A DNA stretch of 64,000 nt from assembly GCF_015767275.1 (NCBI RefSeq), contig NZ_JADWMY010000001.1:682001-746000 (forward strand). The letters are read 5' to 3'. Of the stretch, positions 54,916 to 63,901 are shown one piece after another. Positions within the stretch are counted from its first letter, which is position 1; each line of letters begins with the position of its first letter. The translations under genes were made by a program, and so were the position numbers. This stretch comes from Herbaspirillum sp. AP02 (GTDB taxonomy: Bacteria > Pseudomonadota > Gammaproteobacteria > Burkholderiales > Burkholderiaceae_D). The notes under the pieces are model-generated. The model ran no database searches, was not told where the DNA came from, and saw only the letters and a program-made list of their open reading frames with translations.

Positions 54916-56313
54916 TCACACTGGCTTTGAGCGACCAAAGCCGAATCGACCGCGGCGTGCCGCAGCGGCGGGACGAGTGATAGCACCCAGCACCGGCAGG
55001 CCCAGCTCTTCAACCAGATCATGTTCTGAACGCACGCGACGGTTGGTCAGTTCTAGGCCCAGGGCGGCCATCACGCCCAGGATGAAGCCGACGAAAATCG
55101 ACAACACCAGATTCACAAAAATACGTGGGCTGGAGGGATTGGCCGGGGGAACCGCCGCCGACAGCAGAGAGATATCCGACTGGTTGGACTGACCTTCCAG
55201 GTTGGTCTGTGCGAAGCGCTGCGTGGTCAACTCGTAGGCACGCTGCGCACTTTCCAGCTCGCGGGTCAGCACCGACAATTCATCACGGGTGCGATTCATC
55301 TCCAGCACCTTGCGCTTCTGGGCCTCGAACTCGGCGCGGACTTCAGATTCGCGCTTGGCCAGGATGGTGGCATTACTACCCACCGAGGCCGAAATCGCCG
55401 ACGTGGCGGCCGCCAGTTGGGCACGCAGACCATCGCGCTCAGCCTTGGCCGACTGGTAGTCCGGATGATTGGCACCCAGTCGCTTGGCTGCCTGTTCGAA
55501 GCGAGCCTCCGAGCTGGCCAGGTTGGCCTTGAGATTCTGGATAAGCGCGTTGGAGTTGACGTCCGGCGACTCGCCTGCCCCACCACCGGCGGCTTGGCGA
55601 CGACGGGACTGGGCTTCTGCCAGTGCGCCTTGCGCCATCACCAGTTGGGTCGACAAATCGTTGAGGCGATTGTTTTCGACGTCAGTACGGGTATCCAGGT
55701 TGGTGATGCCATGCTCTTCCTGATACTTCGACAGCTTGGTCTGCGCCTGCTCATAGGCATCGCGCAGGACTTTGACCTGGTCGTTGAAATACACTGAAGC
55801 CTTGCGGGTCGGATCCAGCTTCAGCTGCATGCTGACATTCTGGTAGGCAGCGGCGAAGGCATTGGAAATGAGCGCAGCAAACTGCGGATCTTCGGCCCGG
55901 TAGGTGATATCGATGACGCTGCTCTCCTTGGACGCGACGGCATCAAGCTTTTTCAGCAGCAGAGCGGCCAACCAGTTACGGATGTCCAACTCGCCGTGAT
56001 CATCGGCATCGTAAGCATCCTTGACTGCCGGCTGTTGTGTCAGCTTGAGGCTATCGACCACCGCCAGCGCCACCGACGGGCTGTTGATGATTGCCACCTG
56101 CGTAGGCATGAAGCCCGGCAGGGCCTGGGGCGAAACCACCAGACCGGTCACGGGATCGGAAGCCTTGTAATTGAGCACCACGGACGAGGTCGCCTTGTAT
56201 TGCTTGGGCAAGACCAAGCTGACCGCCAGCGTCACGACCACCGTGACTGCAAGAATGAGCAGGATCACTTTGCGACGGGCCTGAAGGATCAGAATAAATT
56301 GGGATAGGTTCAT
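54916..56313 (-). CDS. epsF: Chain-length determinant protein EpsF (Wzz/PCP family)
   Basis: 465 residues, a polysaccharide co-polymerase of the inner membrane. N-terminal helix (~15-37, VILLILAVTVVVTLAVSLVL), a periplasmic Wzz domain with long coiled coils (~170-390; EAQSRRRQAAGGGAG, LKANLASSEARFEQAAKRLG), a Pro-containing second helix (VPPANPSSPRIFVNLVLSIF, then VGFILGVMAALGLELT) and a short cytoplasmic tail. Paired with the separate ATPase EpsG, this is the split form of Wzc-type co-polymerase. 77 bp after epsE. Confidence 0.93.
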   Translation of the reverse strand: MNLSQFILILQARRKVILLILAVTVVVTLAVSLVLPKQYKATSSVVLNYKASDPVTGLVVSPQALPGFMPTQVAIINSPSVALAVVDSLKLTQQPAVKDAYDADDHGELDIRNWLAALLLKKLDAVASKESSVIDITYRAEDPQFAALISNAFAAAYQNVSMQLKLDPTRKASVYFNDQVKVLRDAYEQAQTKLSKYQEEHGITNLDTRTDVENNRLNDLSTQLVMAQGALAEAQSRRRQAAGGGAGESPDVNSNALIQNLKANLASSEARFEQAAKRLGANHPDYQSAKAERDGLRAQLAAATSAISASVGSNATILAKRESEVRAEFEAQKRKVLEMNRTRDELSVLTRELESAQRAYELTTQRFAQTNLEGQSNQSDISLLSAAVPPANPSSPRIFVNLVLSIFVGFILGVMAALGLELTNRRVRSEHDLVEELGLPVLGAITRPAAAARRGRFGFGRSKPV

Positions 56314-56389
56314 AGGATCACGCCTCCTGGTTGGCGTATTCAGTCACTAAAAGAAAAAACTCACTTCTATCGCTGCCGGGGACACTGAT

Positions 56390-57184
56390 TTAGAACCAGC
56401 TTTCCTTCACATAGACGATGTCGTCGGCCTGCAGCAGGTCATCCTTCTTCACCGGGACTTCCTGCAAATTGCCCTCCGGATCACGACGCTTGACCATCAG
56501 ACCACGCTCGGTACCGCGCTGGGTCAAGCCGCCACCCACCGACAAGGCCTGTAATACGGTGGTGTTGCGTTCCAGCTTGTACATGCCTGGACGTTGCACT
56601 TCGCCATAGATATAGAAACGCAAGGAGCGCTCGACATAGACCACATCATTGGCGCCCACTTCCGGCAGCGAGGTCGTATCGCCGCTATGGGTGATGGTGT
56701 AGATATCTACCAGCTGCTTGGTCACACCGCCCTTGCCGTCCGGACGCACGATGGTCACAGCGTCCCCGCCGTCAGGGGTGACGCCGCCAGCCAGGGCGAT
56801 CACATCAGCCACGTTGCGCCTGCCATCCAGCGGATAGCGCCCCGGCTTGGTCACCTGACCCAGCACCGATACCATCTGGCTTTGCGGCACAGTCACCAGA
56901 ATGTTGACCTGCGGATTGTTGAGGTAGCCGCCGTTCTTGAGCAGGCTCGCGATCTTGGTCTCGGCCTGTGCCGTGGACAGGCCACCGACCTTGACTTCGC
57001 CAACCAGGGGATAGCTGATCACGCCAGCTTCACTGATCCGGGTTTCCAGACTCAGATCGTCGCTGCCATACACCTTCACGCGAATCACATCACCCGCACC
57101 CAGCAGGATATCGTCGGCCTTGGCAAACAGACTCGAGCTGGCGAGCATCAGACCGACCAACAGGAACACCACTTTTCTCATCAT
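56390..57184 (-). CDS. epsE: Polysaccharide export protein EpsE (Wza family)
   Basis: 264 residues from ATG 57184, eight bases after GGAG. ATGs at 57181 and 57190 are also in frame. A Sec signal (MRKVVFLLVGLMLASSSLFA) without lipobox precedes the poly_export domain (DILLGAGDVIRVKVYGSDDL, ISYPLVGEVKVGGLSTAQAE) and SLBB domains (VSVLGQVTKPGRYPLDG, FYIYGEVQRPGMYKLERNTT). It is shorter than Wza and lacks its C-terminal outer-membrane helix, as expected for EpsE. EpsL probably provides the outer-membrane pore. Confidence 0.93.
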   Translation of the reverse strand: MMRKVVFLLVGLMLASSSLFAKADDILLGAGDVIRVKVYGSDDLSLETRISEAGVISYPLVGEVKVGGLSTAQAETKIASLLKNGGYLNNPQVNILVTVPQSQMVSVLGQVTKPGRYPLDGRRNVADVIALAGGVTPDGGDAVTIVRPDGKGGVTKQLVDIYTITHSGDTTSLPEVGANDVVYVERSLRFYIYGEVQRPGMYKLERNTTVLQALSVGGGLTQRGTERGLMVKRRDPEGNLQEVPVKKDDLLQADDIVYVKESWF

Positions 57185-57254
57185 TGTCATTACTCCGCAA
57201 TACATCAGGTTCTTGATTCAGACGTCGCACGCCCGGATGTTGATCAATACTTCT

Positions 57255-58208
57255 TTACTTGAAACCGGCCACGCCGCGAGAAATCGCGTCATTCTTGATA
57301 CTTTCGGCGCTCTTGCTGGTATCGCCCGCGGCACCAGGGATTGCGACGCTCAGGTCCTTGAACGTCTTGGCCTGCTCCGAATACTCGATCTTGGCCCCGC
57401 TCTTGAGACGATCCAGCAATTCTTCGGAGGCCTGATTCTGTTTCTGCCCCGCCAGGTATTGCACGATCTGCGGCGTTGCCACTGCCAGCGAGAGCGGTGC
57501 ACTCTTGACGTCCTGCAGCGAGGTCAGGATCGCTGTCTGCCCTTCGATCACGATAAACAGCGCGCCACGCTCCATGGTCTTCAAGCTGGCATTCATCTGC
57601 GGCGGCAGGTCGGCCGATGTCTTGATGACCTGTTGGCGCGCGTACTGCACGCGATGCGCATCAAGCCACGCCACGACGTCCTCAAGACGTTTACCGCGCT
57701 GATCCATCAGTGCGTTGAGCTCGGGTGTCACGCTTGACGCCGCGACGATCAATTGCGCGAATTCATATTGCCGGCGCTGTGCAAACCAGTCCGGGTTCTT
57801 GCGATACAGGTCATCGATGTCCTGGTCCAGCGGGCGCGTGGGCGCCTTCACCTTGGTAGCCACATAGCTTTGCGCGAGCACCAGATTGCGCGCGCGCTCC
57901 ATGTCGGCCAGCACCGCCGGATCGGTATCGAGCTTGTCCTTCTTGGCCGCATTGACCAACAACTGGCGTGCAACCAGACCATCGAGCAATTGCTTGGTGA
58001 CTTGCTGCCCGCCGGTCTTGGCCAGTTCATTGTTGACCTGATGGATTGTGATTTCCTGACCATCTACGATGGCCACCACCTGGCTGGAGGAAGCCGACGC
58101 CGGCTTCTTTTCTCCGCACGCCGCCAGGGCGATCAAGAGCATGGCCGATACCAGCGCCTTGTTTGCAACATTGTGATGCTGCCGAATTGCTGCCTTCCCG
58201 ATTTTCAT
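57255..58208 (-). CDS. epsD: EpsD-type peptidyl-prolyl isomerase-like lipoprotein
   Basis: 317 residues from ATG 58208. The N-terminal signal ends in lipobox IALAAC (Cys31 region), predicting a periplasmic lipoprotein. A SurA-like helical chaperone part (~45-150; VVAIVDGQEITIHQVNNELA, KQLLDGLVARQLLVNAAKK) is followed by a parvulin-type region (~150-270). Key parvulin active-site residues cannot be confirmed by eye, so chaperone rather than isomerase activity is possible. EpsD proteins occur only in exosortase-linked EPS operons, probably aiding EpsE/EpsL folding. Confidence 0.88.
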   Translation of the reverse strand: MKIGKAAIRQHHNVANKALVSAMLLIALAACGEKKPASASSSQVVAIVDGQEITIHQVNNELAKTGGQQVTKQLLDGLVARQLLVNAAKKDKLDTDPAVLADMERARNLVLAQSYVATKVKAPTRPLDQDIDDLYRKNPDWFAQRRQYEFAQLIVAASSVTPELNALMDQRGKRLEDVVAWLDAHRVQYARQQVIKTSADLPPQMNASLKTMERGALFIVIEGQTAILTSLQDVKSAPLSLAVATPQIVQYLAGQKQNQASEELLDRLKSGAKIEYSEQAKTFKDLSVAIPGAAGDTSKSAESIKNDAISRGVAGFK

Positions 58209-58300
58209 TTCACCAAGCTCTCTGTTATTTTCACTATCACTTGTTGCCGACCAGTCACACCGGCTCATGTGCCCTCTCCCCTTGGAGGAGGCGTCGACCA

Positions 58301-59710
58301 TCAGTAAGCGTTATCCCGCTTGACCACCATGCGCACGGTCTGGAAGATGATCCACAGATCGAAAAACAGCGACCAGCGACGCAGATATTCCAGATCGAAT
58401 TCGATACGGGCCTTCATCTTGTCCAGCGTCTCGGTTTCACCCCGCAGGCCATTGACCTGCGCCCAGCCAGTGATGCCCGGCTTGACCTTGTGACGCAGCA
58501 TGTAACCCTTGATCTGCTTGCGATACAACTCGTTGTGGGCTACTGCGTGAGGGCGCGGCCCGACGATGCTCATGCGACCTTGCAGGACATTGAAGAACTG
58601 CGGCAATTCGTCAAGCGAGCTGGAGCGCAGGAAGCCACCGATCTTGGTCAGACGCATGTCTCCTTTGGTGGCTTGCGTGACCTTGCCACCGTCTTCCATC
58701 ACCGTCATGGAGCGGAATTTGTAGACCACGATCTCTTCGCCATCCAGGCCATAGCGACGCTGCTTGAAGATGACCGGCCCCGGCGAAGTAAGCTTGACGC
58801 AGATGGCAATGACCATCATCACCGGCAACAACATCAGCAGGATGAGGGAGGCCAGGATCAGATCGCTCACGCGCTTGACCAGATTGTTGGTCCCGGTAAA
58901 GGGCGTCTCGCAAATGGCCATCACTGCCATCCCGCCCACGTAATCGAAGCGGGCCTGGATCAGGTTGAAGATGTAGATGTCCGGAATGAAATAGATAGAC
59001 GCCGTGGTGTCCTGCAGCTCGTCGATCATCTGCAGCACACGCGGCTGCGCCGAGATCGGCATGCTGATGTAGACCATATTGATGTTGTTCTGCCGGACGT
59101 AGGCCGCAACGTCGGACATCTTGCCATGCAAGGGCGTATAGGTACCGGCCGGCTGACGATTCAACTCGCGGTCATCGAAGAAGCCCATGAGCTTGATCAT
59201 CAGCGACGGATACTTGTCCATGCGGTCTGCCAGCTTCAGCGCGGCAGGATTGACGCCGATGATGATGGCCTTGCGCACCTCTCCCTTGGTATGCAGATCG
59301 CGCATCACCCGCGATTGCACATGCTGGGAAATGATCAGTCCAATGGGCGTGCTGACGACCCAGAAGAAGATCGCGCGCATCGAAAAGCTCTGGTAGAACT
59401 CGCAGATGTAGGCCACCAGCACCAGCACCGCGGCCACTGCCATCCAATCCAGCACCGGCGCCAGGACAGAAGGTCCTTTCGGATTACGCCGCATGCGCCG
59501 CTGATGCAATTCGGTGAAGAAATACGAAGACAGGAAGAACGCCATGATGGCAAGCACCCAGTAGTCGCCATTGAACGTGTGCCCATGCAGGCGGACCAAG
59601 ATCCACAGATAGGCCACGATCAGTGCCGGCTCGACAAAGCGCTTGAATACCATGGTGATGGTATTGGGCTTGACGTTGACCAACGGCAGGCCATCATGCA
59701 GGTCACTCAT
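58301..59710 (-). CDS. epsB: Undecaprenyl-phosphate glucose phosphotransferase (WcaJ/EpsB, EPS priming enzyme)
   Basis: Transfers the first sugar phosphate to undecaprenyl phosphate and so starts the repeat unit. 469 residues from ATG 59710, eight bases after GAGG. An ATG at 59731 overlapping the epsL stop is an alternative. About five membrane helices and a CoA-binding-like middle domain precede the C-terminal transferase with LTSPGPVIFKQRRYGLDGEE, VYKFRSMTVMEDGGK, LRSSSLDELPQFFNVLQGRM, SIVGPRPHAVAHNE and KPGITGWAQVNGLRGET. Glucose is the usual sugar for this subfamily but is not proven. Confidence 0.94.
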   Translation of the reverse strand: MSDLHDGLPLVNVKPNTITMVFKRFVEPALIVAYLWILVRLHGHTFNGDYWVLAIMAFFLSSYFFTELHQRRMRRNPKGPSVLAPVLDWMAVAAVLVLVAYICEFYQSFSMRAIFFWVVSTPIGLIISQHVQSRVMRDLHTKGEVRKAIIIGVNPAALKLADRMDKYPSLMIKLMGFFDDRELNRQPAGTYTPLHGKMSDVAAYVRQNNINMVYISMPISAQPRVLQMIDELQDTTASIYFIPDIYIFNLIQARFDYVGGMAVMAICETPFTGTNNLVKRVSDLILASLILLMLLPVMMVIAICVKLTSPGPVIFKQRRYGLDGEEIVVYKFRSMTVMEDGGKVTQATKGDMRLTKIGGFLRSSSLDELPQFFNVLQGRMSIVGPRPHAVAHNELYRKQIKGYMLRHKVKPGITGWAQVNGLRGETETLDKMKARIEFDLEYLRRWSLFFDLWIIFQTVRMVVKRDNAY

Positions 59711-59720
59711 TTTGGGGGCC

Positions 59721-60956
59721 TCAGAATTCATAGCGCGAAGTCAGGGAAATGCCGTTGGAGAGATAGCTGAAGGTGTTGATGTTCGATTGCGAGTTTTCCC
59801 GGTAGATCGCCAACATCAGCGACAGGGACGTGGTTGGCGAATAGGTCAAACTGAGACTCGCCTTCTCGTAATTGTCACGACGGTTCGATGGCGTCACACC
59901 TGTCACGATCGAGGCACCGTTGTAATTCCGCTTTTCATAATCTATCAAGCCATCTACCCGCAATTTGGCAGTTGGCAAATAGGTTCCAGCGACGCTGACG
60001 CCATTGGTCAGGGCAAAGTTTGCATCGACATCATTCACGCCACCAATTTCACGCCAGAGATTGGCCTTGAAACTGGTCTTGTCCGTGGCTGCCCAATCTG
60101 CGATCAGGCGCGCATTGAAACCACGGTAACCCGCATCTGCCGCCGAGTTTCGTTCACGCTGCGTAATGCCGCCCAGAAACTGCAGCTTGGTCTTGCCGCT
60201 GTAAAGCCAGACAATCTTGGCCTTGTAGTCTTCCTGGCTGAACGAGTTGTTGATAGTTCCGGTACCCACCACCGAGTCATATGGATAATTGCCGGTGGTC
60301 TTGCGTACCTGCACCCCAGCGATACTGCCGCTGCTCGGGTTGTAATCAAGTCCGACTTCCGCCAGGTTCTGGGTAAAACTGTTTGCTTTCTGCGTGCTCA
60401 GGTCATACGCCAGCCCAAAACGGGAAGCCTGGACCCGCAATGTCCAATCGGAATGCAATTGCCATGCCAAGTTGGCATACTTCGTACTCATGGTGCGAAT
60501 ATTCAGATCCAGCACGCGGTAGTTCTGGAACGGCGTTAGGGAACGCGAATATACATAGCCAACGTTGCCCGAAAAACGTTCGCCCAGCGCCCAACCCCAG
60601 TCCGCCTTCAGATCACGAGCGTCGTTGTCGAACTGCCTGAAATAATCAAACGTGTTCTTGGTTGCACTCGCATCCAGATAGATATGCTGGCGGCTAAGAT
60701 TCTTGTCGATACGAATCCCGCCCACCCTGCTCTGCACGTTATCGGACAACTTGGGAGATCCCAGTGCAGTCTGGGCAGCATCCGGCCCGCTCAGGCGCAA
60801 CAGGTTATCGTCATGCAAATAGGTGTACTGCACATACGGAACAACCACCTGACCGGGGTCTGCCGCGTAGGCCAAAGGGCAGGTCACGGACACCAGCAGC
60901 GCACATACTTGCACCCGGGTCTTGCGCTTGCTGCTATTGCGAAACTGCCGTGGCAT
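59721..60956 (-). CDS. epsL: EpsL, outer-membrane beta-barrel-like EPS operon protein
   Basis: 411 residues from ATG 60956 (a GTG three bases upstream is in frame). A signal peptide (RVQVCALLVSVTCPLAYA) is followed by alternating beta-strand sequence ending in an aromatic residue (ISLTSRYEF), a classic outer-membrane barrel end. Family-like segments include YVQYTYLHDDNLLRLSGPDA and LDASATKNTFDYFRQFDNDA. It opens the leftward epsL-B-D-E-F-G operon and is thought to form or assist the export pore. Confidence 0.9.
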   Translation of the reverse strand: MPRQFRNSSKRKTRVQVCALLVSVTCPLAYAADPGQVVVPYVQYTYLHDDNLLRLSGPDAAQTALGSPKLSDNVQSRVGGIRIDKNLSRQHIYLDASATKNTFDYFRQFDNDARDLKADWGWALGERFSGNVGYVYSRSLTPFQNYRVLDLNIRTMSTKYANLAWQLHSDWTLRVQASRFGLAYDLSTQKANSFTQNLAEVGLDYNPSSGSIAGVQVRKTTGNYPYDSVVGTGTINNSFSQEDYKAKIVWLYSGKTKLQFLGGITQRERNSAADAGYRGFNARLIADWAATDKTSFKANLWREIGGVNDVDANFALTNGVSVAGTYLPTAKLRVDGLIDYEKRNYNGASIVTGVTPSNRRDNYEKASLSLTYSPTTSLSLMLAIYRENSQSNINTFSYLSNGISLTSRYEF

Positions 60957-61002
60957 CACGAATCAGCGCCCTTTCTTTTTTAGTTTTACTTTTGAAACAA
61001 TG

Positions 61003-61037
61003 GCAATAGTTGATACTTGAATTGCTGCATCGCAACA
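61003..61037. promoter_or_regulatory. Shared EPS control element, copy B (divergent epsL / PAP2 region)
   Basis: AATTGCTGCATCGCAACA (61020-61037) has the perfect dyad TTGC-N6-GCAA and matches copy A (44569-44586) at 17 of 18 bases. GCAATAGT (61003-61010) keeps the same spacing as GCGATAGT in copy A. The element lies 46 bp upstream of the epsL start codon. The rest of the 400-bp AT-rich gap (60957-61354) holds no gene. Confidence 0.6.
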
Positions 61038-61354
61038 CAAAAAAATTTAGAGTCAATCATGCATCATTTTTGATATTTAGGCAAAAATTTGTGCTGAAGA
61101 TTGCCCTCTAGAAAACAATGCGGTAAGGATACGCAGCCCGGAAAATCCGACAATCAGACAATGACGGATGCCCTTGTAGGACAAACGGGATATTTCAATT
61201 AAGACAACAAGCTGCAAAAAAGCTACAAACTATTTATATCGCGACGCAACAAAAACTGAACGTTTATCTTCTGGCAAGCGTCCCAACGCTTTCACGACGC
61301 GCTGCAAGCGGATAAGATCCTCAGCGCCACCCCCTTGCACCCTCCTCGTCCCAC

Positions 61355-61963
61355 ATGAACCCGAACTGGCATACCATCACTTTCTTCGGCGACAGCGCCA
61401 TCACCATTCCCGCCGCCTTCATCCTTGCGATCTGGCTGGGTCTGAACAGGATGTGGCGCCCGATGCTGGCCTGGCTAGTCTGTTTTGGCACGGCAATGTT
61501 CATCGTTGTCATCAGCAAGCTGTTGTTCATGGGCTGGGATATCGCCCCACCCCTGCTCAATTTCACCGGTTTCAGCGGCCACACCGCTTCTTCCAGTGCG
61601 CTTTATCTGTCCATTGCGCTGGTCTTCACGCAAGCTAGCAGCCGCCCTCGTCGTATGTTTGTGCTCGCGTTGGTGGCACTGGCTGTGACTGCCATTGGCG
61701 TGTCGCGTCTGGTAATCAAGGTTCACTCCGAATCCGAGGTGTTGTTGGGACTGCTTCTCGGTGCCATCGCGGCATGGGCATTCAGCCTTTCGCTACATAG
61801 GTCGCCACCTTCCTTGCGCCATCTATTCCTGCCACTCGGCCTGGCTGCAGCGCTGCTGATGACCGGCTTCGACAAACCGGCACCCACACAGAGCTTCCTG
61901 CAGGAGCTGGCCAAGAATCTGTCGGGGCGCCCGGAGGTCTATTTCCGTCATGAACCTTTGTAA
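61355..61963 (+). CDS. PAP2-family membrane phosphatase
   Basis: 202 residues with about six membrane helices. PAP2 catalytic motifs are present in order: a KLLFMGWD segment (variant of KxxxxxxRP), FSGHTASSSALYLS (PSGH-like) and SRLVIKVHSESEVLLG (SRxxxxxHxxxD-like, with Glu at the last position). Such enzymes in EPS loci could recycle undecaprenyl pyrophosphate, but the weak first motif makes substrate uncertain. No ribosome site is obvious at the ATG. Divergent from epsL and sharing its control region. Confidence 0.8.
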   Translation: MNPNWHTITFFGDSAITIPAAFILAIWLGLNRMWRPMLAWLVCFGTAMFIVVISKLLFMGWDIAPPLLNFTGFSGHTASSSALYLSIALVFTQASSRPRRMFVLALVALAVTAIGVSRLVIKVHSESEVLLGLLLGAIAAWAFSLSLHRSPPSLRHLFLPLGLAAALLMTGFDKPAPTQSFLQELAKNLSGRPEVYFRHEPL

Positions 61964-61996
61964 GCCCGCACTGCCGGCACCTTGCCCTTCACCATG

Positions 61997-62029
61997 AAAA
62001 ATGCCGTTCAGCACTCCGCTGAACGGCAT
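61997..62029 (-). terminator. Terminator of the choice-of-anchor A gene
   Basis: ATGCCGTTCAGC / GCTGAACGGCAT (62001-62012, 62018-62029) form a perfect 12-bp stem with a 5-base loop. On the minus strand it is followed by TTTTTC. It may also slow transcription from the convergent PAP2 gene. Confidence 0.82.
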
Positions 62030-62069
62030 GTCTAGCGCATCACCACTATCCGCTTCGTGACTGCAGGCC

Positions 62070-63152
62070 TCAGGCTCCCAGTGCCACCGGCATGGGGACG
62101 TTTCTGCGACGCAGGGCCGCTGCGCCGATGACAACGGCCAGCCCAGCCAGCATCATCAGGTATTGCTCAGGCTCGGGAACCGGGGCCACGGCTGCCAGGT
62201 TGCCGGTGAAGGACTGCAGGTGCAGTTCGCCATTCTGGGTCAGGCTGTTGACGAACACGCCGCCTTCGATGTTCTGGTTATTGGTCAGACTGGCATGCGT
62301 GGCCAGGATGGTGCCGCCAAACTGATTGTTGATGGTGAGGCTGCTGGCGTTATAGAAGTTCCATACGATGGACTTGCCCAGCGACTGCGCTTGCCCGCCC
62401 AGGAAATTGGCGCCGATCACCGCCGAACTCACGCTCGAATTGATGATGATGGTACTGGCGCCATTGGCGGCGAAGGAGAATTCGCCCGCCGAGAACACCG
62501 AGGCGCTGGTGGTGTTATCCAGGTTGAAGACGGCAACGCCCTTGGCATTGGCGACGGCATTGAAGGTCGCCTTGTTGCCGCTGAGAGAGACCGTGCTATT
62601 GGCGACTGCGCCTTTGAGGGTGTTGGACAGCGCGCCGAGCGTGCTGCCGAAATTGGTGGAGCTGGCTGCATCGAAGTTGGTCTGCATCAGCGAGGACGGC
62701 GCGGACAGATGGCCACCATTGAAATTGCTACCGTTGCTGCCGCCAACCACATAGGCCGGTCCGTTCAGATTGCTATTGGAGACGGAGCCGCCGATGTAGC
62801 TGGAGCCGGTGTTGACCGTGGAATTGACCAGCGAGCCGCCGATAGCCGAGCCCAGACCATTGACGTGTACGTTGGTGGCGCTGCCCATGACGGTCAGGCC
62901 CGCGTAATTGGAGGCCGGGGTATCGCCGACGTGCTGTACATAATCGCCGCCGGTGAGCGAGCCGCCGATCCAGGCACGACCATCGACGTGGGAATTGGAC
63001 GTGGCGCTACCGAGCACGACCAGGTTGAACTGCTGGAGCGCTTCGGCGCCGGTGAGCGAAGTCGTCGCCGCGTGTGCGGTTTCGGACAGGCCGAACGATA
63101 ACAGCGGCGCGATAGCAAACGTGGCCAAGACCGACTTGGAACGACCAAACAT
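62070..63152 (-). CDS. Choice-of-anchor A family PEP-CTERM protein
   Basis: 360 residues. The Sec signal (SVLATFAIAPLLSFGLSETA, cleavage near AHA) precedes a collagen-binding/choice-of-anchor A type domain: LQQFNLVVLGSATSNSHVDG with RAWIGGSLTGGDYVQ, then Gly/Asn/Ser-rich beta-helix-like repeats (IGGSLVNSTV, IGGSVSNSNL), KSIVWNFYNASSLTI and FGGTILATHASLTNNQNIEG. The C-terminal sorting signal is VPEPEQYLMMLAGLAVVIGA followed by AALRRRN and a short tail. Processing by the exosortase encoded at 52313 is expected. Likely a surface or EPS-matrix protein. Monocistronic with its own terminator. Confidence 0.92.
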   Translation of the reverse strand: MFGRSKSVLATFAIAPLLSFGLSETAHAATTSLTGAEALQQFNLVVLGSATSNSHVDGRAWIGGSLTGGDYVQHVGDTPASNYAGLTVMGSATNVHVNGLGSAIGGSLVNSTVNTGSSYIGGSVSNSNLNGPAYVVGGSNGSNFNGGHLSAPSSLMQTNFDAASSTNFGSTLGALSNTLKGAVANSTVSLSGNKATFNAVANAKGVAVFNLDNTTSASVFSAGEFSFAANGASTIIINSSVSSAVIGANFLGGQAQSLGKSIVWNFYNASSLTINNQFGGTILATHASLTNNQNIEGGVFVNSLTQNGELHLQSFTGNLAAVAPVPEPEQYLMMLAGLAVVIGAAALRRRNVPMPVALGA

Positions 63153-63379
63153 GGAACCCCCGATTCGATAAAATGACGCCTGGTCAGATCCCTCACTGGC
63201 TCAGGCAAGAATTGATCGCGGCTGTCGCCGCGTAAATCTACACAAATAGTTGTAAATTTTTTATCAATTCTACGGGCGTAGTTGTCATTTGATCAAGTCG
63301 AAAAGTGAAGTTCTGCGATAGTGTGAAATATTTGCCACATTGACAACAATCAAGTTTCCCATCTCTTGATAGCTGCTTG
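63153..63379 (-). promoter_or_regulatory. Promoter region of the choice-of-anchor A gene, with weak match to the EPS element
   Basis: AT-rich, no gene. It contains GCGATAGT (63315-63322), identical to the octamer beside copy A of the EPS element, and 17 bp further TTGCCACATTGACA, a loose match to the 18-mer core. This may be a degenerate third copy, but the match is too weak to be sure. Confidence 0.3.
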
Positions 63380-63901
63380 CTAGCGGATGAGCTTGCTCAT
63401 GTAACGGGCGCCATCACCGTAGCCGGCCAATGCGTCCAGCCCTTGCGGCGGGACTTCCAGGTCATCCTCGAATCCGGCGTTGTGCCAGTAGCCGCCGGAT
63501 TCATGAACGGCCACCAGCGTCGCGCATGGCAGCGCGGTGGCACGGCCGAGGTGGTAGATCTCCTGAATCAGTGCAAGACCCAGGCCGGAGCCCCGCGCCT
63601 GCGGCAACAAAGCGACGTCGTGCAGGTGCAGGCAGTCGGCCTGTTCATCAATGACGTGCAACAACTGGTTCAAGGCTGGCGGATGGCCACGACGCGTCGG
63701 GTGCATGAAGGCGTAGCCGAGCACCACGGCCGCACCAGACAAGTCGCGCAGCCAGGCGATGCGGCATCCCTGCGGGAACAGGCTCAGGCGCTCGGCAAAG
63801 ACTTCCGGCGCTTCGTAGTAACCGACGTGAACCTGCGCGGCGATGTCCATCACCTGCGGCAAGTCAGCCGCTTTCATCGGGCGCCACTGATAAGGGTTCA
63901 T
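63380..63901 (-). CDS. GNAT-family N-acetyltransferase
   Basis: 173 residues, a single GNAT domain: N-terminal WRPMKAADLPQVMDIAAQVH, central VLGYAFMHPTRRG and LHLHDVALLPQARGSGLGLA with the acetyl-CoA loop QARGSGLG, and the C-terminal ESGGYWHNAGFE. The acceptor (small molecule or protein) cannot be predicted. GGGGAG precedes the ATG at 63901, which overlaps the stop of a partial upstream frame as ATGA, so it is probably the second gene of an operon continuing beyond the window. Confidence 0.88.
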   Translation of the reverse strand: MNPYQWRPMKAADLPQVMDIAAQVHVGYYEAPEVFAERLSLFPQGCRIAWLRDLSGAAVVLGYAFMHPTRRGHPPALNQLLHVIDEQADCLHLHDVALLPQARGSGLGLALIQEIYHLGRATALPCATLVAVHESGGYWHNAGFEDDLEVPPQGLDALAGYGDGARYMSKLIR

